Shown in pieces: positions 12,053 through 21,447 of a stretch of 64,000 bases of DNA. The notes beneath the pieces were generated by a model that saw only the letters and a program-made list of their open reading frames with translations, did not search any database and had not been told where the DNA came from. The stretch's first letter is position 1, and the number at the start of each line of letters is the position of its first letter. Source of the DNA: AC-32 sp963719275 (GTDB taxonomy: Bacteria; Actinomycetota; Thermoleophilia; Gaiellales; Gaiellaceae); contig CAVRBT010000007.1 in assembly GCA_963719275.1 (NCBI GenBank), positions 124,001-188,000 on the forward strand, read 5' to 3'. The position numbers and the translations under genes were made by a program.

Positions 12053-12476
12053 ATGGCGGGTCTGCCGGAAGCTGCACGTGAGCTGATCGAGTCCGGCGCG
12101 CTCGGTCACCTCGTCACGCTGAGCCCCGACGGCTCGCCGCAGGTGACGTGCATCTGGGTCGGCCTCGACGGGGACGAGCTCGTGTCCGGGCCACCTGGCG
12201 GCCTCGACCAGAGGAAGCTGCGAGAACGTGCGCCGCGACCCGCGCGTGACGCTCTCGTTCGAGGGCACGCGCATCCACCCACCCGGGTTGAAGGAGTACC
12301 TCGTCGTCCACGGCCGCGCGCGGATCGAGGAGGGCGGCGCGCCCGAGCTGCTGCAGCGGCTGGCCCACGTCTACCTGGGGCCGAACGTCAAGTTCCCGCC
12401 GATGGACGACCCGCCGCCGGGCTTCACGATGCGCGTCACCGTGGAGCGGGTCGGCGGCGTCGGGCCCTGGACGTAG
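12053..12476 (+). CDS. PPOX-class F420-dependent oxidoreductase, frameshifted
   Basis: The N-terminal part (LPEAARELIESGALGHLVTL, then SPDGSPQVTCIWVGLDGDELV) is the first half of the split-barrel fold of F420/FMN-binding PPOX proteins. The second half continues in another frame from about 12230 (NVRRDPRVTLSFEG, then LKEYLVVHGRARI and a C-terminal VERVGGVGPW). A single extra base around 12225-12231 explains the break (LRNVRRDP is the usual family sequence). ATG 12053 is favoured over GTG 12038. The substrate is unknown. Confidence 0.7.
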
Positions 12477-12796
12477 TGGCGAGGCGCTGGTCGAAGGAGC
12501 TCGAGTTCGGCGGCGGCGGCGGCGAGCCGGTCGACCTGCGGCCACCCAGCGCGCTTCGACAGTGGCGCCGCAACGCTGGCGGCGCCTACTATCCCGCCTG
12601 CGGCAACGACAAGGGCGAGCGGGTGAAGTACAGGGCCGAGCTCTTCGACCGCGGCGGCGGCGGCGGCCGCAAGGGCGTGGTCGACACCGGCCGGGGACGG
12701 GCCCGGCCCGAGTCGGACAGGGACATCCAACTCTGGAAGAGAGCCAGCCGACGCGGTGATCGCGTCGCCGTACCCTCTCTTGTTTGTGTTGGATCT
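12477..12796. other. GC-rich intergenic stretch, no supported gene
   Basis: About 320 bp between the PPOX gene and the palindrome at 12797. Open frames exist on both strands but are low-complexity (runs of GGC/GCC) and have no start signal. I see no RNA gene or terminator here. Confidence 0.4.
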
Positions 12797-12812
12797 CTAG
12801 CCGCCTGGCTAG
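12797..12812 (+). promoter_or_regulatory. Palindromic operator candidate CTAGCC-N4-GGCTAG (perfect)
   Basis: A perfect 6+6 inverted repeat with a GCCT spacer, upstream of the large secreted repeat protein. In gene orientation it reads CTAGCCGCCTGGCTAGCTGT, which shares the trailing YTGT with the sites at 22559 and 25263. A LuxR-type dimer site is inferred. Confidence 0.6.
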
Positions 12813-12859
12813 CTGTATTTCGGCCGGAACAGGTGTAGCGTCACTCAGGTACTGGGCGG

Positions 12860-12891
12860 CTTTGCCACCGCCAGGCTTCTTTGCCACCGCC
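12860..12891. repeat. Direct repeat CTTTGCCACCGCC, two copies 19 bp apart
   Basis: Identical 13-mers at 12860-12872 and 12879-12891 in the untranslated region between the palindrome and the large secreted protein gene. The flanks are also similar (GGCGGC before one, CGGGC after the other), so alternative hairpins can form. Either a tandem protein site or a 5' UTR structure; the function is unknown. Confidence 0.4.
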
Positions 12892-12987
12892 GGGCTTGCG
12901 AAGCGTCTCGTGCGGTGGGAAGTCCTCGCAGATTCAGCGACTTCACGACGGAGGTCCAACTGCCAATCGGAGGAGAGTCCGAACCCA

Positions 12988-13011
12988 ATGTCGCCAAGCG
13001 CTCGACGGTGA
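12988..13011 (+). CDS. Seven-residue leader peptide (MSPSARR)
   Basis: A strong ribosome site (GGAGGAG at about 12969) precedes ATG 12988. The tiny frame ends in a TGA that overlaps the GTG at 13008 (GTGA), which opens the large secreted protein frame. Such overlap usually means re-initiation, so this uORF may set expression of the large gene. A one-base error hiding an N-terminal extension is the alternative. Confidence 0.4.
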   Translation: MSPSARR

Positions 13012-16000
13012 GGGCTACCTCGGCGCTGCGGGCGCTTGTCCTCTTCGCAGTGATTCTTCTGATCCTGTCTGCCCAGGCTGCGTCCGCGACGGCGCCGTCG
13101 GACGACTTCAATCGCCCCAACGGCTCGCTCGGGTCGAACTGGGTTGCGATCAGCGACGGCGCGCTTTCGATCTCCTCGCAGGCGGTGGTCGGCACGAGCG
13201 CAACTGCGGGGGCCATCCGGGTCGCGGAGCCGTACACCAGCGACCAGTCGTCCCAGATCCAGCTCACCTCGACGAAGCTCTCGGGCGGGCAGTGGGTCGG
13301 CCCGGCGGTGCGTGCGCAGAACGGCGGCCAGAACACCTACCTCGGGATCTACTTCTGGAACAACGGCAGCCAGCAACTCCGCCTCTACAAGCGGAACGCC
13401 GGCACCTGGATTCAGCTGGGCAGCTCCTACAACTCGGGCCCGTTGCCCGCCGGCACGACGCTGCAGCTGAGCGCCACCGGCTCGACGATCTCCTTCCTGC
13501 AAAACGGGGTCACCCGGATCACCGCCACCGACACCAGCATCACCGGCGGCGCACCCGGGATCATGACCTACGGCAAGGCCAAAGCCGACAACTGGACCGG
13601 CGGCGGCGCCGGCGGATCCGCCCCGACCTACAGTGTCGGCGGCAGCGTCTCCGGGCTCTCCGGAACGGTCGTACTCCGCGACAACGGCGGCGACGACCTG
13701 ACCCTGACCGCCAACGGCTCCTTCGCCTTTGCGACCAAGCTCGCTACTGGCGCCGCCTACAACGTCACCGTCAAGACGAACCCGAGCGGCCAGACCTGCA
13801 GCGTCGCGAACGGCACCGGCACGATCGCCAGCGCCGACGTCACGAACGTGGCCGTCACCTGCACCGGCAACCCGACCTACAGAGTCGGCGGCAGCGTCAC
13901 GGGTCTCTCGGGCACTCTCGTCCTACAGGACAACGGCGGCGACGACCTGACCCTGACCGCCAACGGCTCCTTCAGCTTCGCGACCAAGCTCGCGAGCGGC
14001 GCCGCCTATAACGTCACTGTCAAGACGAGCCCGAGCGGCCAGACCTGCAGCGTTGCCAACGGCAGCGGCACGATCGCCGCCGCCGACGTCGGCAACGTCG
14101 CCGTCAGCTGCACCTCGAACCCGACCTACGCGATCGGCGGCAGCGTCTCCTTCCTCTCCGGGATGGTCGTCTTGCAGGCCAACGGCGGCGACGACCTGAC
14201 CGTGAGCGCCAACGGCCCCTTCAACTTCGCGACCAAGCTCGCCGGCGGCGCCGCCTACAACGTCACCGTCAAGACCAACCCCAGCGGCCAGACCTGCAGC
14301 GTCGCCGACGGCAGCGGCACGATCGGCTCCGCCGACGTCACCAACGTCGCCGTCACCTGTACCAACATTCCGACCTACGCGGTCGGGGGCAGCGTCTCCG
14401 GGCTCTCCGGGACGGTCGTGCTGCGCGACAACGGCGGCGACGACCTGACCCTGAACGGCAACGGCCCCTTCAGCTTCGCGACCAAGCTGGCCGGCGGCGC
14501 CGCCTACAACGTCACCGTCAAGACCAACCCCAGCGGCCAGAGCTGCAGCGTCGCCAACGGCGCCGGCACGATCGGCTCCGCCGACGTCACGAACGTGGCC
14601 GTCAGCTGCACTTCGAACCCGACCTACAGTGTCGGCGGCAGCGTCTCCTTCCTCTCCGGGACGGTCGTCTTGCAGAACAACGGCGGCGGCGACCTGAGCG
14701 TCAGCGCCAACGGCCCCTTCAACTTCGCGACCAAGCTGGCCGGCGGCGCCGCCTACAACGTCACCGTCAAGACCAACCCGAGCGGCCAGAGCTGCAGCGT
14801 CGCCAACGGCAGCGGCACGATCGGCTCCGCCGACGTCACGAACGTGGCCGTCTCCTGTGCCGCGCTCCTGCCAGGAGGAACTGACGACTTCAATCGCCTC
14901 AACGGCTCGCTCGGGTCGAACTGGGTTGCGATCAGCGACGGCGCGCTTTCGATCGCCTCGCAGGCGGTGGTCGGCACGGGCGCAACCGCGGGGGCCATTC
15001 GCACCGCGGAGACGTACAGCAGCGACCAGTCCTCCCAGATCGAGCTCACCTCGACGCAGCTCTCCGGTGGCCAGTGGGTCGGCCCCACGGTGCGCACCCA
15101 GAACGGCGGTGCGGACACCTACCTCGGGATCTACTTCTGGAACGGCGGCAATCCAGAGCTCCGCCTCTACAAGCGCAGCGCCGGCACCTGGATCCAGCTC
15201 GGCAGCTCCTACAGCTCCGGGGCGCTGCCCGCCGGTACGACGCTCCAGCTGAGCGCCGTCGGCACGACGATCTCCTTCCTGCAGGACGGTGTCGCCCGGA
15301 TCACCGCCACCGACGCCAGCATCAGCGGCGGCGCGCCCGGGATCATGACCTACGGCCAGGCCAAGGCCGACAACTGGACCGGCGGCGCCGGCGGATCCGC
15401 CCCGACCTACGCCGTCGGGGGCAGCGTCTCCGGGCTCTCCGGAACGGTCGTGCTCCGAGACAACGGCGGCGACGACCTGACCCTGAACGGCAACGGCCCC
15501 TTCAGCTTCGCGACCAAGCTCGCCGGCGGCGCCGCCTACAACGTCACCGTCAAGACCAACCCCAGCGGCCAGAGCTGCAGCGTCGCCAACGGCACCGGCA
15601 CGATCGCCTCCGCCGACGTCACGAACGTGGCCGTCAGCTGCACTTCGAACCCGACCTACAGTGTCGGCGGCAGCGTCTCCTTCCTGTCCGGGACGGTCGT
15701 CTTGCAGAACAACGGCGGCGGCGACCTGAGCGTCAGCGCCAACGGCCCCTTCAACTTCGCGACCAAGCTGGCCGGCGGCGCCGCCTACAACGTCACCGTC
15801 AAGACCAACCCGAGCGGCCAGAGCTGCAGCGTCGCCAACGGCAGCGGCACGATCGCCGCCGCCGACGTCACGAACGTCGCCGTCACCGTGCCGCGACACC
15901 GGCTCCGCGGGCAGCGACGACTTCAATCGCCTCAACGGCTCGCTCGGGTCGAACTGGGTTGCGATCAGCGACGGCGCGCTTTCGATCGCCTCGCAGGCGG

Positions 16001-17490
16001 TGGTCGGCACGGGCGCAACCGCGGGGGACATTCGCACCGCGGAGACGTACAGCAGCGACCAGTCCTCCCAGATCGAGCTCACCTCGACGCAGCTCTCCGG
16101 TGGCCAGTGGGTCGGCCCCACGGTGCGCACCCAGAACGGCGGTGCGGACACCTACCTCGGGATCTACTTCTGGAACGGCGGCAATCCAGAGCTCCGCCTC
16201 TACAAGCGCAGCGCCGGCACCTGGATCCAGCTCGGCAGCTCCTACAGCTCCGGGGCGCTGCCCGCCGGTACGACGCTCCAGCTGAGCGCCGTCGGCACGA
16301 CGATCTCCTTCCTGCAGGACGGTGTCACCCGGATCACCGCCACCGACGCCAGCATCAGCGGCGGCGCGCCCGGGATCATGACCTACGGCCAGGCCAAGGC
16401 CGACAACTGGACCGGCGGCGCCGGCGGATCCGCCCCGACCTACTCCGTCGGCGGCAGCGTCTCCGGGCTCTCCGGAACGGTCGTGCTCCGAGACAACGGC
16501 GGCGACGACCTGACCGTGAGCGCCAACGGCCCCTTCAACTTCGCGACCAAGCTCGCCAGCGGGACCGCCTACAACGTCACCGTCAAGACCAACCCGAGCG
16601 GCCAGACCTGCAGCGTCGCCAACGGCACCGGCGCGATCGCCGCCGGCGACGTCACGAACGTCGCCGTCACGTGTGGCACTGGCAACAACGGGTTCAGCGC
16701 CACATACCGGAGCACCGACGCGAACGGCGTCGACTCGTACGACGTCACATCTGCCGACAACGGCCCTGGCACACAGACGCTCAGAGTGCTAGCGCCCACG
16801 CACCCGGCTGCGGGTGTGTCTCACAACTTCCTCTATGTGCTCCCGGTCGAGGCCGGGCTTGGGACGCAGTACGGCGATGGGATGGCCACGCTCGAAGCCC
16901 TCGACGCCCAGAATCAGTACAACCTGACGATCATCGAGCCATCGTTCGGGATCGAGCCATGGTACGCCGACAACCCGAACGACTCGAATCTCCGCTACGA
17001 GACGTTCATGACGAACGACCTCGTGCCGTGGGTGACGCAGAACCTGTCGACGACCGGCCAGGAGCAGAAGTGGCTGATCGGGTTCTCGAAGTCGGGCATC
17101 GGCGGACAGGATCTCATTCTCAAGCACCCAGACGTCTTCACGGTCGCGGCGTCATGGGACTTTCCCGCCGACATGTCGAGCTACAGCCAGTTCTTCGGCT
17201 CGTCGTATCAGTACGGAACCGACGCGAACTTCCAGGCCAACTACCGGCTGACGCCGATCTTCCTCGAGGCCCACAAGCTGCCTTTCGTAACCAGCAACCG
17301 GATCTGGATCGGCGGTTACGACGTGTTCCGGACGGACATGTCCGACTATGACGGCTTGCTCAACTCCGCGGGAATCCCGCACACAACCGAGACGCCCACG
17401 TACATGGCGCATCGCTGGGACACCGGCTGGGTGCAGATCGCCCTCGCCGCGCTGAGACAGGACAGCCAGAACCTGGCGACGTCTCCGTAG
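13008..17490 (+). CDS. Giant secreted repeat protein with C-terminal esterase-like domain, one frameshift
   Basis: About 1,490 residues once a single extra base near 15890 is removed. Signal peptide ALVLFAVILLILSAQAASATA. Then three LamG/concanavalin-like modules of about 140 residues (DDFNRPNGSLGSNW... at 13100, 14880 and 15918), interleaved with eight copies of an 83-residue beta repeat (VGGSVSGLSGTVVLRDNGGD...). From about 16690 comes an alpha/beta-hydrolase-type domain with nucleophile GFSKSGIGG and C-terminal YMAHRWDTGW, close to esterase-like domains. The repeats suggest a carbohydrate- or surface-binding stalk presenting the enzyme. GTG 13008 is coupled to the leader peptide; GTG 12915 is an alternative start. 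A palindromic operator lies upstream. Confidence 0.75.
13622..16672 (+). repeat. Eight 249-bp repeats coding for an 83-residue beta module
   Basis: Units begin near 13628, 13877, 14127, 14377, 14627, 15405, 15655 and 16440; the first five are tandem at 249-250 bp. Each codes for a module from VGGSVSGLSG to SADVTNVAVTC. The three LamG-like modules sit before unit 1, between units 5 and 6 and between units 7 and 8. Near-identical nucleotides between distant units point to recent unequal exchange or gene conversion. Confidence 0.8.
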
Positions 17491-17917
17491 CGCGACGGCA
17501 GCGTGCGAAGCAGGCCGTAGGGCTTCGATCTGCGCGTCTCGGCGACGGAACCGTCAAAGAAGACGCCGCTCCCGGGGATCGTCGCGTGCGAGATCGGTAC
17601 CGCGCTCGCCGCGCGTACCGAGCGCGACTCGCCGAGGTCAATCACGCTCGACAACCCGCTCACGTCGCCGATCTGACCGACTTCCTCCGTCGCTGGAGTG
17701 CGGGTCGAGCAGGTGGGGGCGCGCTGGATGTCGATGTCCTACTCCCAGCCGGCACGCCGGCGAAGCTCGAGCGGAGGACCCGCGCCGAGTGGGCTCGGGT
17801 GGAGATCGATGCATTCCTGCGTGTCTGGCAACTCCTCCACGTGGAGGCGCACGCGCACTTCATTGCCTAGGGTTTGCGGACCTGCGGATGCAGTGGGAGC
17901 GCTAGGGCTCACGCGAG
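17491..17917. other. Intergenic stretch without a confident gene
   Basis: About 430 bp between the giant secreted protein and the nucleotidyltransferase gene, which is convergent with it. A plus-strand frame 17586-17870 (94 residues, ending VWQLLHVEAHAHFIA) and a minus-strand frame 17346-17663 are open, but neither has a ribosome site or a recognisable family. Possibly decayed coding sequence. Confidence 0.35.
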
Positions 17918-18988
17918 TTACCGCATGTTCTCTTGCCGTCGGCGGACTTGTTCGAGGTAGGTAGGCCCCGAAAGCCGAGCCTCGTCGAGCTTTCGATCGT
18001 GAACCGATCTGGCAACTGAGGCGTGACGAACCGCGAGGCCGGTCCGCCGAATCTTCGTTCCCCACGATTCGCCCGGCGCGGGACGGAGCACGCCGATCAG
18101 CGACTCCAAGCTCGCACCAAGCGCCACGGGAAACCTCAATCCCCAGAACGGGCTCAGCAAGCGCGCCGCATGTGTCTCGAGCACCGTCCGTTGCCGGGCA
18201 CTCCGGAGGTGGCGCGCCCACAGGCGAAGCGGGAGTGTCTCGTACTCTGACCGGAGGAGAAGGGCATCGGCAGCAGCGCAGGTCGTGGCCAAGACCTTCG
18301 TGAGTTGCCAGCGCGCGGCCACGGTTCGCAGCTCGCCCCGGTCGGCTTCTTCCGCGACCGCGGCCACGTCGATCAGCTGCGAAAGCCTTCTCAGAGGATC
18401 GTGGGCCCAGGCGTGGGCCGCCAGCACGAGAGTGTGATGGACGGGCCGCGGAGACAGGATTCCTTCGACCCCGACTGCGGAGGGGACAGCGGCCTCGACG
18501 AGCTCCTCCATCGGCGGTGGGACGAGAGCTGCCGGCCATTTCGGGATGCTGTGCACCTCGACGTAGAGCGGCAGTCCGGGGTACTGCAGCGGCCGGAGGT
18601 GGTGGTTGTCGACGAAGAGCTCCTCGTGCCCAACCGGCACGAAGCCGGCGTCGATCATCGCCGCCTCGACCTCCGCCGGATTGGGGACGAGCACGTCGAT
18701 ATCCGTGCACGGCCGCAGAGTCGGCTCCGGATAACGGGCCGCGACCTCAACCCCTTTGATGAGCACGACCGGGCCATCGCACGCGGCACGGACCTTCTCG
18801 AGCACCAACGGCGTCGTGAGCGCCACGACTCCCGCCCAGCGCATCTCCTCCACCAGCTCTCGCGGAACCGGGTGCCCGAGCGCGCCCCAGCGCCGGGCGG
18901 CCAGCAGCTGGAGGCGGTGCACCCGGAGGTCCTCCAGCCCCGGAGCGGAGTCGATGAGCCTATCGACGGCTGCCCAGAGCTCGCTCAC
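17918..18988 (-). CDS. Nucleotidyltransferase-fold protein of RiPP clusters
   Basis: 356 residues. The conserved block VLIKGVEVAARYPEPTLRPC followed by TDIDVLV gives the G...(D/E)hD metal-binding pattern of the uncharacterised nucleotidyltransferase family often found next to lasso-peptide genes (NTP_transf_5 type). A histidine-rich middle (HTLVLAAHAWAHDPLRRL) is also typical. It would add a nucleotide to a peptide or small molecule; the target is not known. The GTG start overlaps the B2 stop by 4 bp, making it the last gene of the RiPP operon. Confidence 0.75.
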   Translation of the reverse strand: MSELWAAVDRLIDSAPGLEDLRVHRLQLLAARRWGALGHPVPRELVEEMRWAGVVALTTPLVLEKVRAACDGPVVLIKGVEVAARYPEPTLRPCTDIDVLVPNPAEVEAAMIDAGFVPVGHEELFVDNHHLRPLQYPGLPLYVEVHSIPKWPAALVPPPMEELVEAAVPSAVGVEGILSPRPVHHTLVLAAHAWAHDPLRRLSQLIDVAAVAEEADRGELRTVAARWQLTKVLATTCAAADALLLRSEYETLPLRLWARHLRSARQRTVLETHAARLLSPFWGLRFPVALGASLESLIGVLRPAPGESWGTKIRRTGLAVRHASVARSVHDRKLDEARLSGPTYLEQVRRRQENMR

Positions 18989-19419
18989 GGCCCAAACCGC
19001 GCCAACGCCGTGTGGTGGCCCCGGCCCGGAGGAGGGCCGACGTCGACTCCATCGAGCTCGACCCAGGCATGCGCCTTCTGGTTGACCGCCTCGGCAGGTA
19101 GCCCGATGACGAGCTCCGCAGCGTCCCCCTGCTCGCGAAGGAGCGAGAACAGCACGAGCGCGCTCGTCAGACATTTCGGGCGCCTGGTCCCGACCCGCAG
19201 GCTGCGGTCGACGGCTCGACTCAGCCGCTCGGGTGACTGGGCCGGCACCGCGCGCGAGGAGGGACGGCCTAGACGGGTCGCGAGCTCCGGAAGCGGTTCC
19301 CTACGGACGTCGATCCAAACGCGCACAAATGAGCGCCAGACGCGGAGAGCGAGCCAGGCCTTTGCAGGCAGCGACAGTTGGGGCGCGAACCGCTCAGACC
19401 CGGGCAACGAGGCGCTCAA
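18985..19419 (-). CDS. Lasso-peptide-type leader protease (B2, transglutaminase-like)
   Basis: About 144 residues. Catalytic pattern: Cys in RRPKCLTSALVLFSLL, His in QKAHAWVEL and a following Asp (DGVDVG), the Cys-His-Asp triad of the transglutaminase-like B2 protease that removes the leader in lasso-peptide biosynthesis. TTG 19419 is preferred because GGAGAG lies 7 nt upstream; it overlaps the kinase 3' end. TTG 19407 is an alternative. Confidence 0.85.
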   Translation of the reverse strand: MSASLPGSERFAPQLSLPAKAWLALRVWRSFVRVWIDVRREPLPELATRLGRPSSRAVPAQSPERLSRAVDRSLRVGTRRPKCLTSALVLFSLLREQGDAAELVIGLPAEAVNQKAHAWVELDGVDVGPPPGRGHHTALARFGP

Positions 19420-20299
19420 CGGTTCTCTCCAGCTCTGTGAGACGAAGTGGACGCGCGAGATTCCAGATCGGGACACGGTGGGCGAGATCCGCCAGCGCCT
19501 CGAAGCAGCGCGCACGATCTTCGGGCGTGGGCAGGGCGAAGCTGAGCGCCCAGAGGTCGGAAAGCGCCCTGGCCGGATCGACCGGCTCGAGGCTGATGCG
19601 GTCCTCGGACTCACGCAGGAAGACGACTGCGCGGAGCGGAACGAGCGTGCCGTCGCCGCGGGAACCCTCCAGCCCGATGTAGACCCGTTCGTCCCCGCTG
19701 TCCAGGCGCGTTCTTCCGCCGAGGTCGAGCCGCTCGGCGACGTCACGGCGAACCCGCAGCAGCGCAGGCCCCGGGAAGACCACCGGCTCGTCGTACACGC
19801 GCACACAGGAGATGTCCTCGCTGAGGACGCGGTAGCCGGCCTGCAGGAAGCCGGCTGCCAAGGTCGTCTTGCCGAACGTTCCCGGCGCGGCGAGGAGCAC
19901 CGCGCCGTCGTCGGTCTCGACCGCGGCCGCGTGAAGAGGGACATCGCCGCGGGCGAGAAAGCAGAGAATGGTCGGGATCGCCCAGAGGCGCGCCTCTCGT
20001 TTGATCGGGTTGCCGTTCCGCGGTAACGAGATGCTCGGCACAGACGGATCGATGACGAATGAACCACTCCCCTCGACCCAGAGGCGGAAGCGACCCTCCT
20101 CCTCGTAGAGCCGAGCGTGAAACACGCCGTCGTTCGTGATGTGCCACTCGAGGATGGGCTTCGCCTCAGCCTCAGTCGGCTGGTCGAGCAGCTCCGTCAC
20201 GGCGAGACCAGGCCCGTCCCCGTCACGCAAGAAACGGAACGGAAGCTCGGTTCGAACCCCGAACCCGAAGCACGTGCCTGCCACGGCCTCCATCTGCAC
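19394..20299 (-). CDS. HprK-like kinase of the RiPP cluster
   Basis: 301 residues. The C-terminal half has an HPr-kinase-type P-loop (AAPGTFGKTTLAAGF) after the conserved DVPLHAAAVE, and a downstream DISCVRV. In lasso-type clusters such as paeninodin the homologous kinase phosphorylates the precursor near its C-terminus; the precursor here has Ser and Thr residues there. The GTG start overlaps the PqqD-like stop by one base (TAGTG), suggesting coupling. Confidence 0.75.
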   Translation of the reverse strand: MQMEAVAGTCFGFGVRTELPFRFLRDGDGPGLAVTELLDQPTEAEAKPILEWHITNDGVFHARLYEEEGRFRLWVEGSGSFVIDPSVPSISLPRNGNPIKREARLWAIPTILCFLARGDVPLHAAAVETDDGAVLLAAPGTFGKTTLAAGFLQAGYRVLSEDISCVRVYDEPVVFPGPALLRVRRDVAERLDLGGRTRLDSGDERVYIGLEGSRGDGTLVPLRAVVFLRESEDRISLEPVDPARALSDLWALSFALPTPEDRARCFEALADLAHRVPIWNLARPLRLTELERTVERLVARV

Positions 20300-20514
20300 T
20301 ACTCGGAGATCAGGTCGCGCTCACGCAGGCCGTCCAGGAACGCACCCACGTCGGCCTCGATCCGGGGAGGTGGATCCTCGATTCGTCCCGCGAGGTCGGC
20401 GACGATCTCGCCCCGCGAGCGGTTCCCGTCGACGAGCTCCCAGACCGCCGAGCCGATCCCGTTCAACCCGTGATAGGCACCGGTCTCCAGGTGGAGCAGT
20501 ACGCCGCCGCCCAC
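20299..20514 (-). CDS. PqqD-like RiPP recognition protein (B1), start probably displaced
   Basis: 71 residues from the only in-frame GTG. It has the PqqD/B1 pattern LLHLETGAYHGLNGIGSAVWELVDG and a C-terminal helix, and should bind the precursor leader and hand it to B2. The frame upstream reads KIRRNPQVVYRSVG, the usual PqqD N-terminus, but contains no start. A strong GAGGAGG plus ATG (20570 region) opens another frame (MSGEHEDS) that stops at once. Dropping one base would give MSGEHKIRRNPQVVY, so a one-base insertion is likely. Confidence 0.75.
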   Translation of the reverse strand: MGGGVLLHLETGAYHGLNGIGSAVWELVDGNRSRGEIVADLAGRIEDPPPRIEADVGAFLDGLRERDLISE

Positions 20515-20580
20515 GCCGACGCTCCGGTAGACGACCTGCGGATTCCTACGAATCTTCGTGCTCTCCCGACATTGGCCTCC

Positions 20581-21447
20581 TCAGTAGAGTCCCAGCGTCC
20601 CACGACGCCGCTCGCGGCCGAGCGCTAGGCGGAACGCTCCGATTCCCGCGACGACCGCGACCGCCGAGAGCGCAGCCAGGGCCGCCAGCTCGGGCCCGAC
20701 GCCCGACCAACCGGTTCCGCCCAGAAGCGAGTCACGCATGCCGTTCGTCGCGATTGCGAGCGGGTTGTACTGCGCCAACCACTCGGCCCACGCCGGCAGC
20801 AGCGTGAGCGGGAAGTAGGCGCCGGACGCGAGGGTCAGGAGCGCGACGATCACGCCCACCCCGGCAGTCGCACGCTTGAACGTCAGGATCGCGCCCGCGC
20901 TCATCAGTCCTAGGCCCCACACGAACGGAATGAATGCGAGCAGCACGGCAATGGCCGGACCCAGCCCGTCCCAGTGGAAGTCGAGACCGAAGATGAGAAC
21001 GACGATCCCGAGGAACGCGAGGATGCGGATCGGAATGAAGATCAGCGCGTAGCAGACCGAGCCGATCTGAATCGTCGTCGGCGCCGTCGGCGTGACCAGG
21101 ACCGACTCCAGCGTGCCGATCATCTGCTCAGTCCGGATCGCCATCGCCACCTGACTGAGTGCGATCGCCATGAACAGGCTGAGCGCCATCCCGATCGCGA
21201 CGAACTCCATGTAGGTGACCTGGTTGCCGCCGTAGGTCGGGAGCGAGCTCGAGCTGATCATGTCGCCGAGAAAGTAGAAGGTCACCGTTTGCAAGAGCAT
21301 CGCTCCGAGCTCAGAGAAGAACGCGAGCCGATAGCTCCAGGCGAGGAGGAAATCCCGGCGCACGAAGGCCGGCAGCTTCCCGATCTCGCCGGCGATCACG
21401 GCGAGCCTGCCCGGGTTGGCGCCGTAGGCGACCTCGACGGTGCTCAC
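20581..21447 (-). CDS. ABC-2 type exporter permease of the RiPP cluster
   Basis: 288 residues with six predicted membrane helices and the ABC-2 C-terminal signature region (ASGAYFPLTLLPAW, then QYNPLAIATNGMRDSLL). It pairs with the ATPase gene just upstream, with a 4-bp ATGA overlap. Presumed job: export of the mature peptide or self-immunity. Confidence 0.88.
   Translation of the reverse strand: MSTVEVAYGANPGRLAVIAGEIGKLPAFVRRDFLLAWSYRLAFFSELGAMLLQTVTFYFLGDMISSSSLPTYGGNQVTYMEFVAIGMALSLFMAIALSQVAMAIRTEQMIGTLESVLVTPTAPTTIQIGSVCYALIFIPIRILAFLGIVVLIFGLDFHWDGLGPAIAVLLAFIPFVWGLGLMSAGAILTFKRATAGVGVIVALLTLASGAYFPLTLLPAWAEWLAQYNPLAIATNGMRDSLLGGTGWSGVGPELAALAALSAVAVVAGIGAFRLALGRERRRGTLGLY

Noticed and set aside
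12371..12730. 119-residue minus-strand frame with Ala-rich helix
   Set aside because: It overlaps the 3' end of the PPOX gene, is low-complexity and has no start signal.
12841..12900. Riboswitch in the giant protein's 5' region
   Set aside because: Direct repeats and possible hairpins only; no match to a known class.
13923..16151. 742-residue minus-strand frame
   Set aside because: Shadow of the repeat gene; the repeated DNA keeps the opposite frame open.
13622..16672. CRISPR array
   Set aside because: The repeats are 249 bp and coding, with no spacers.
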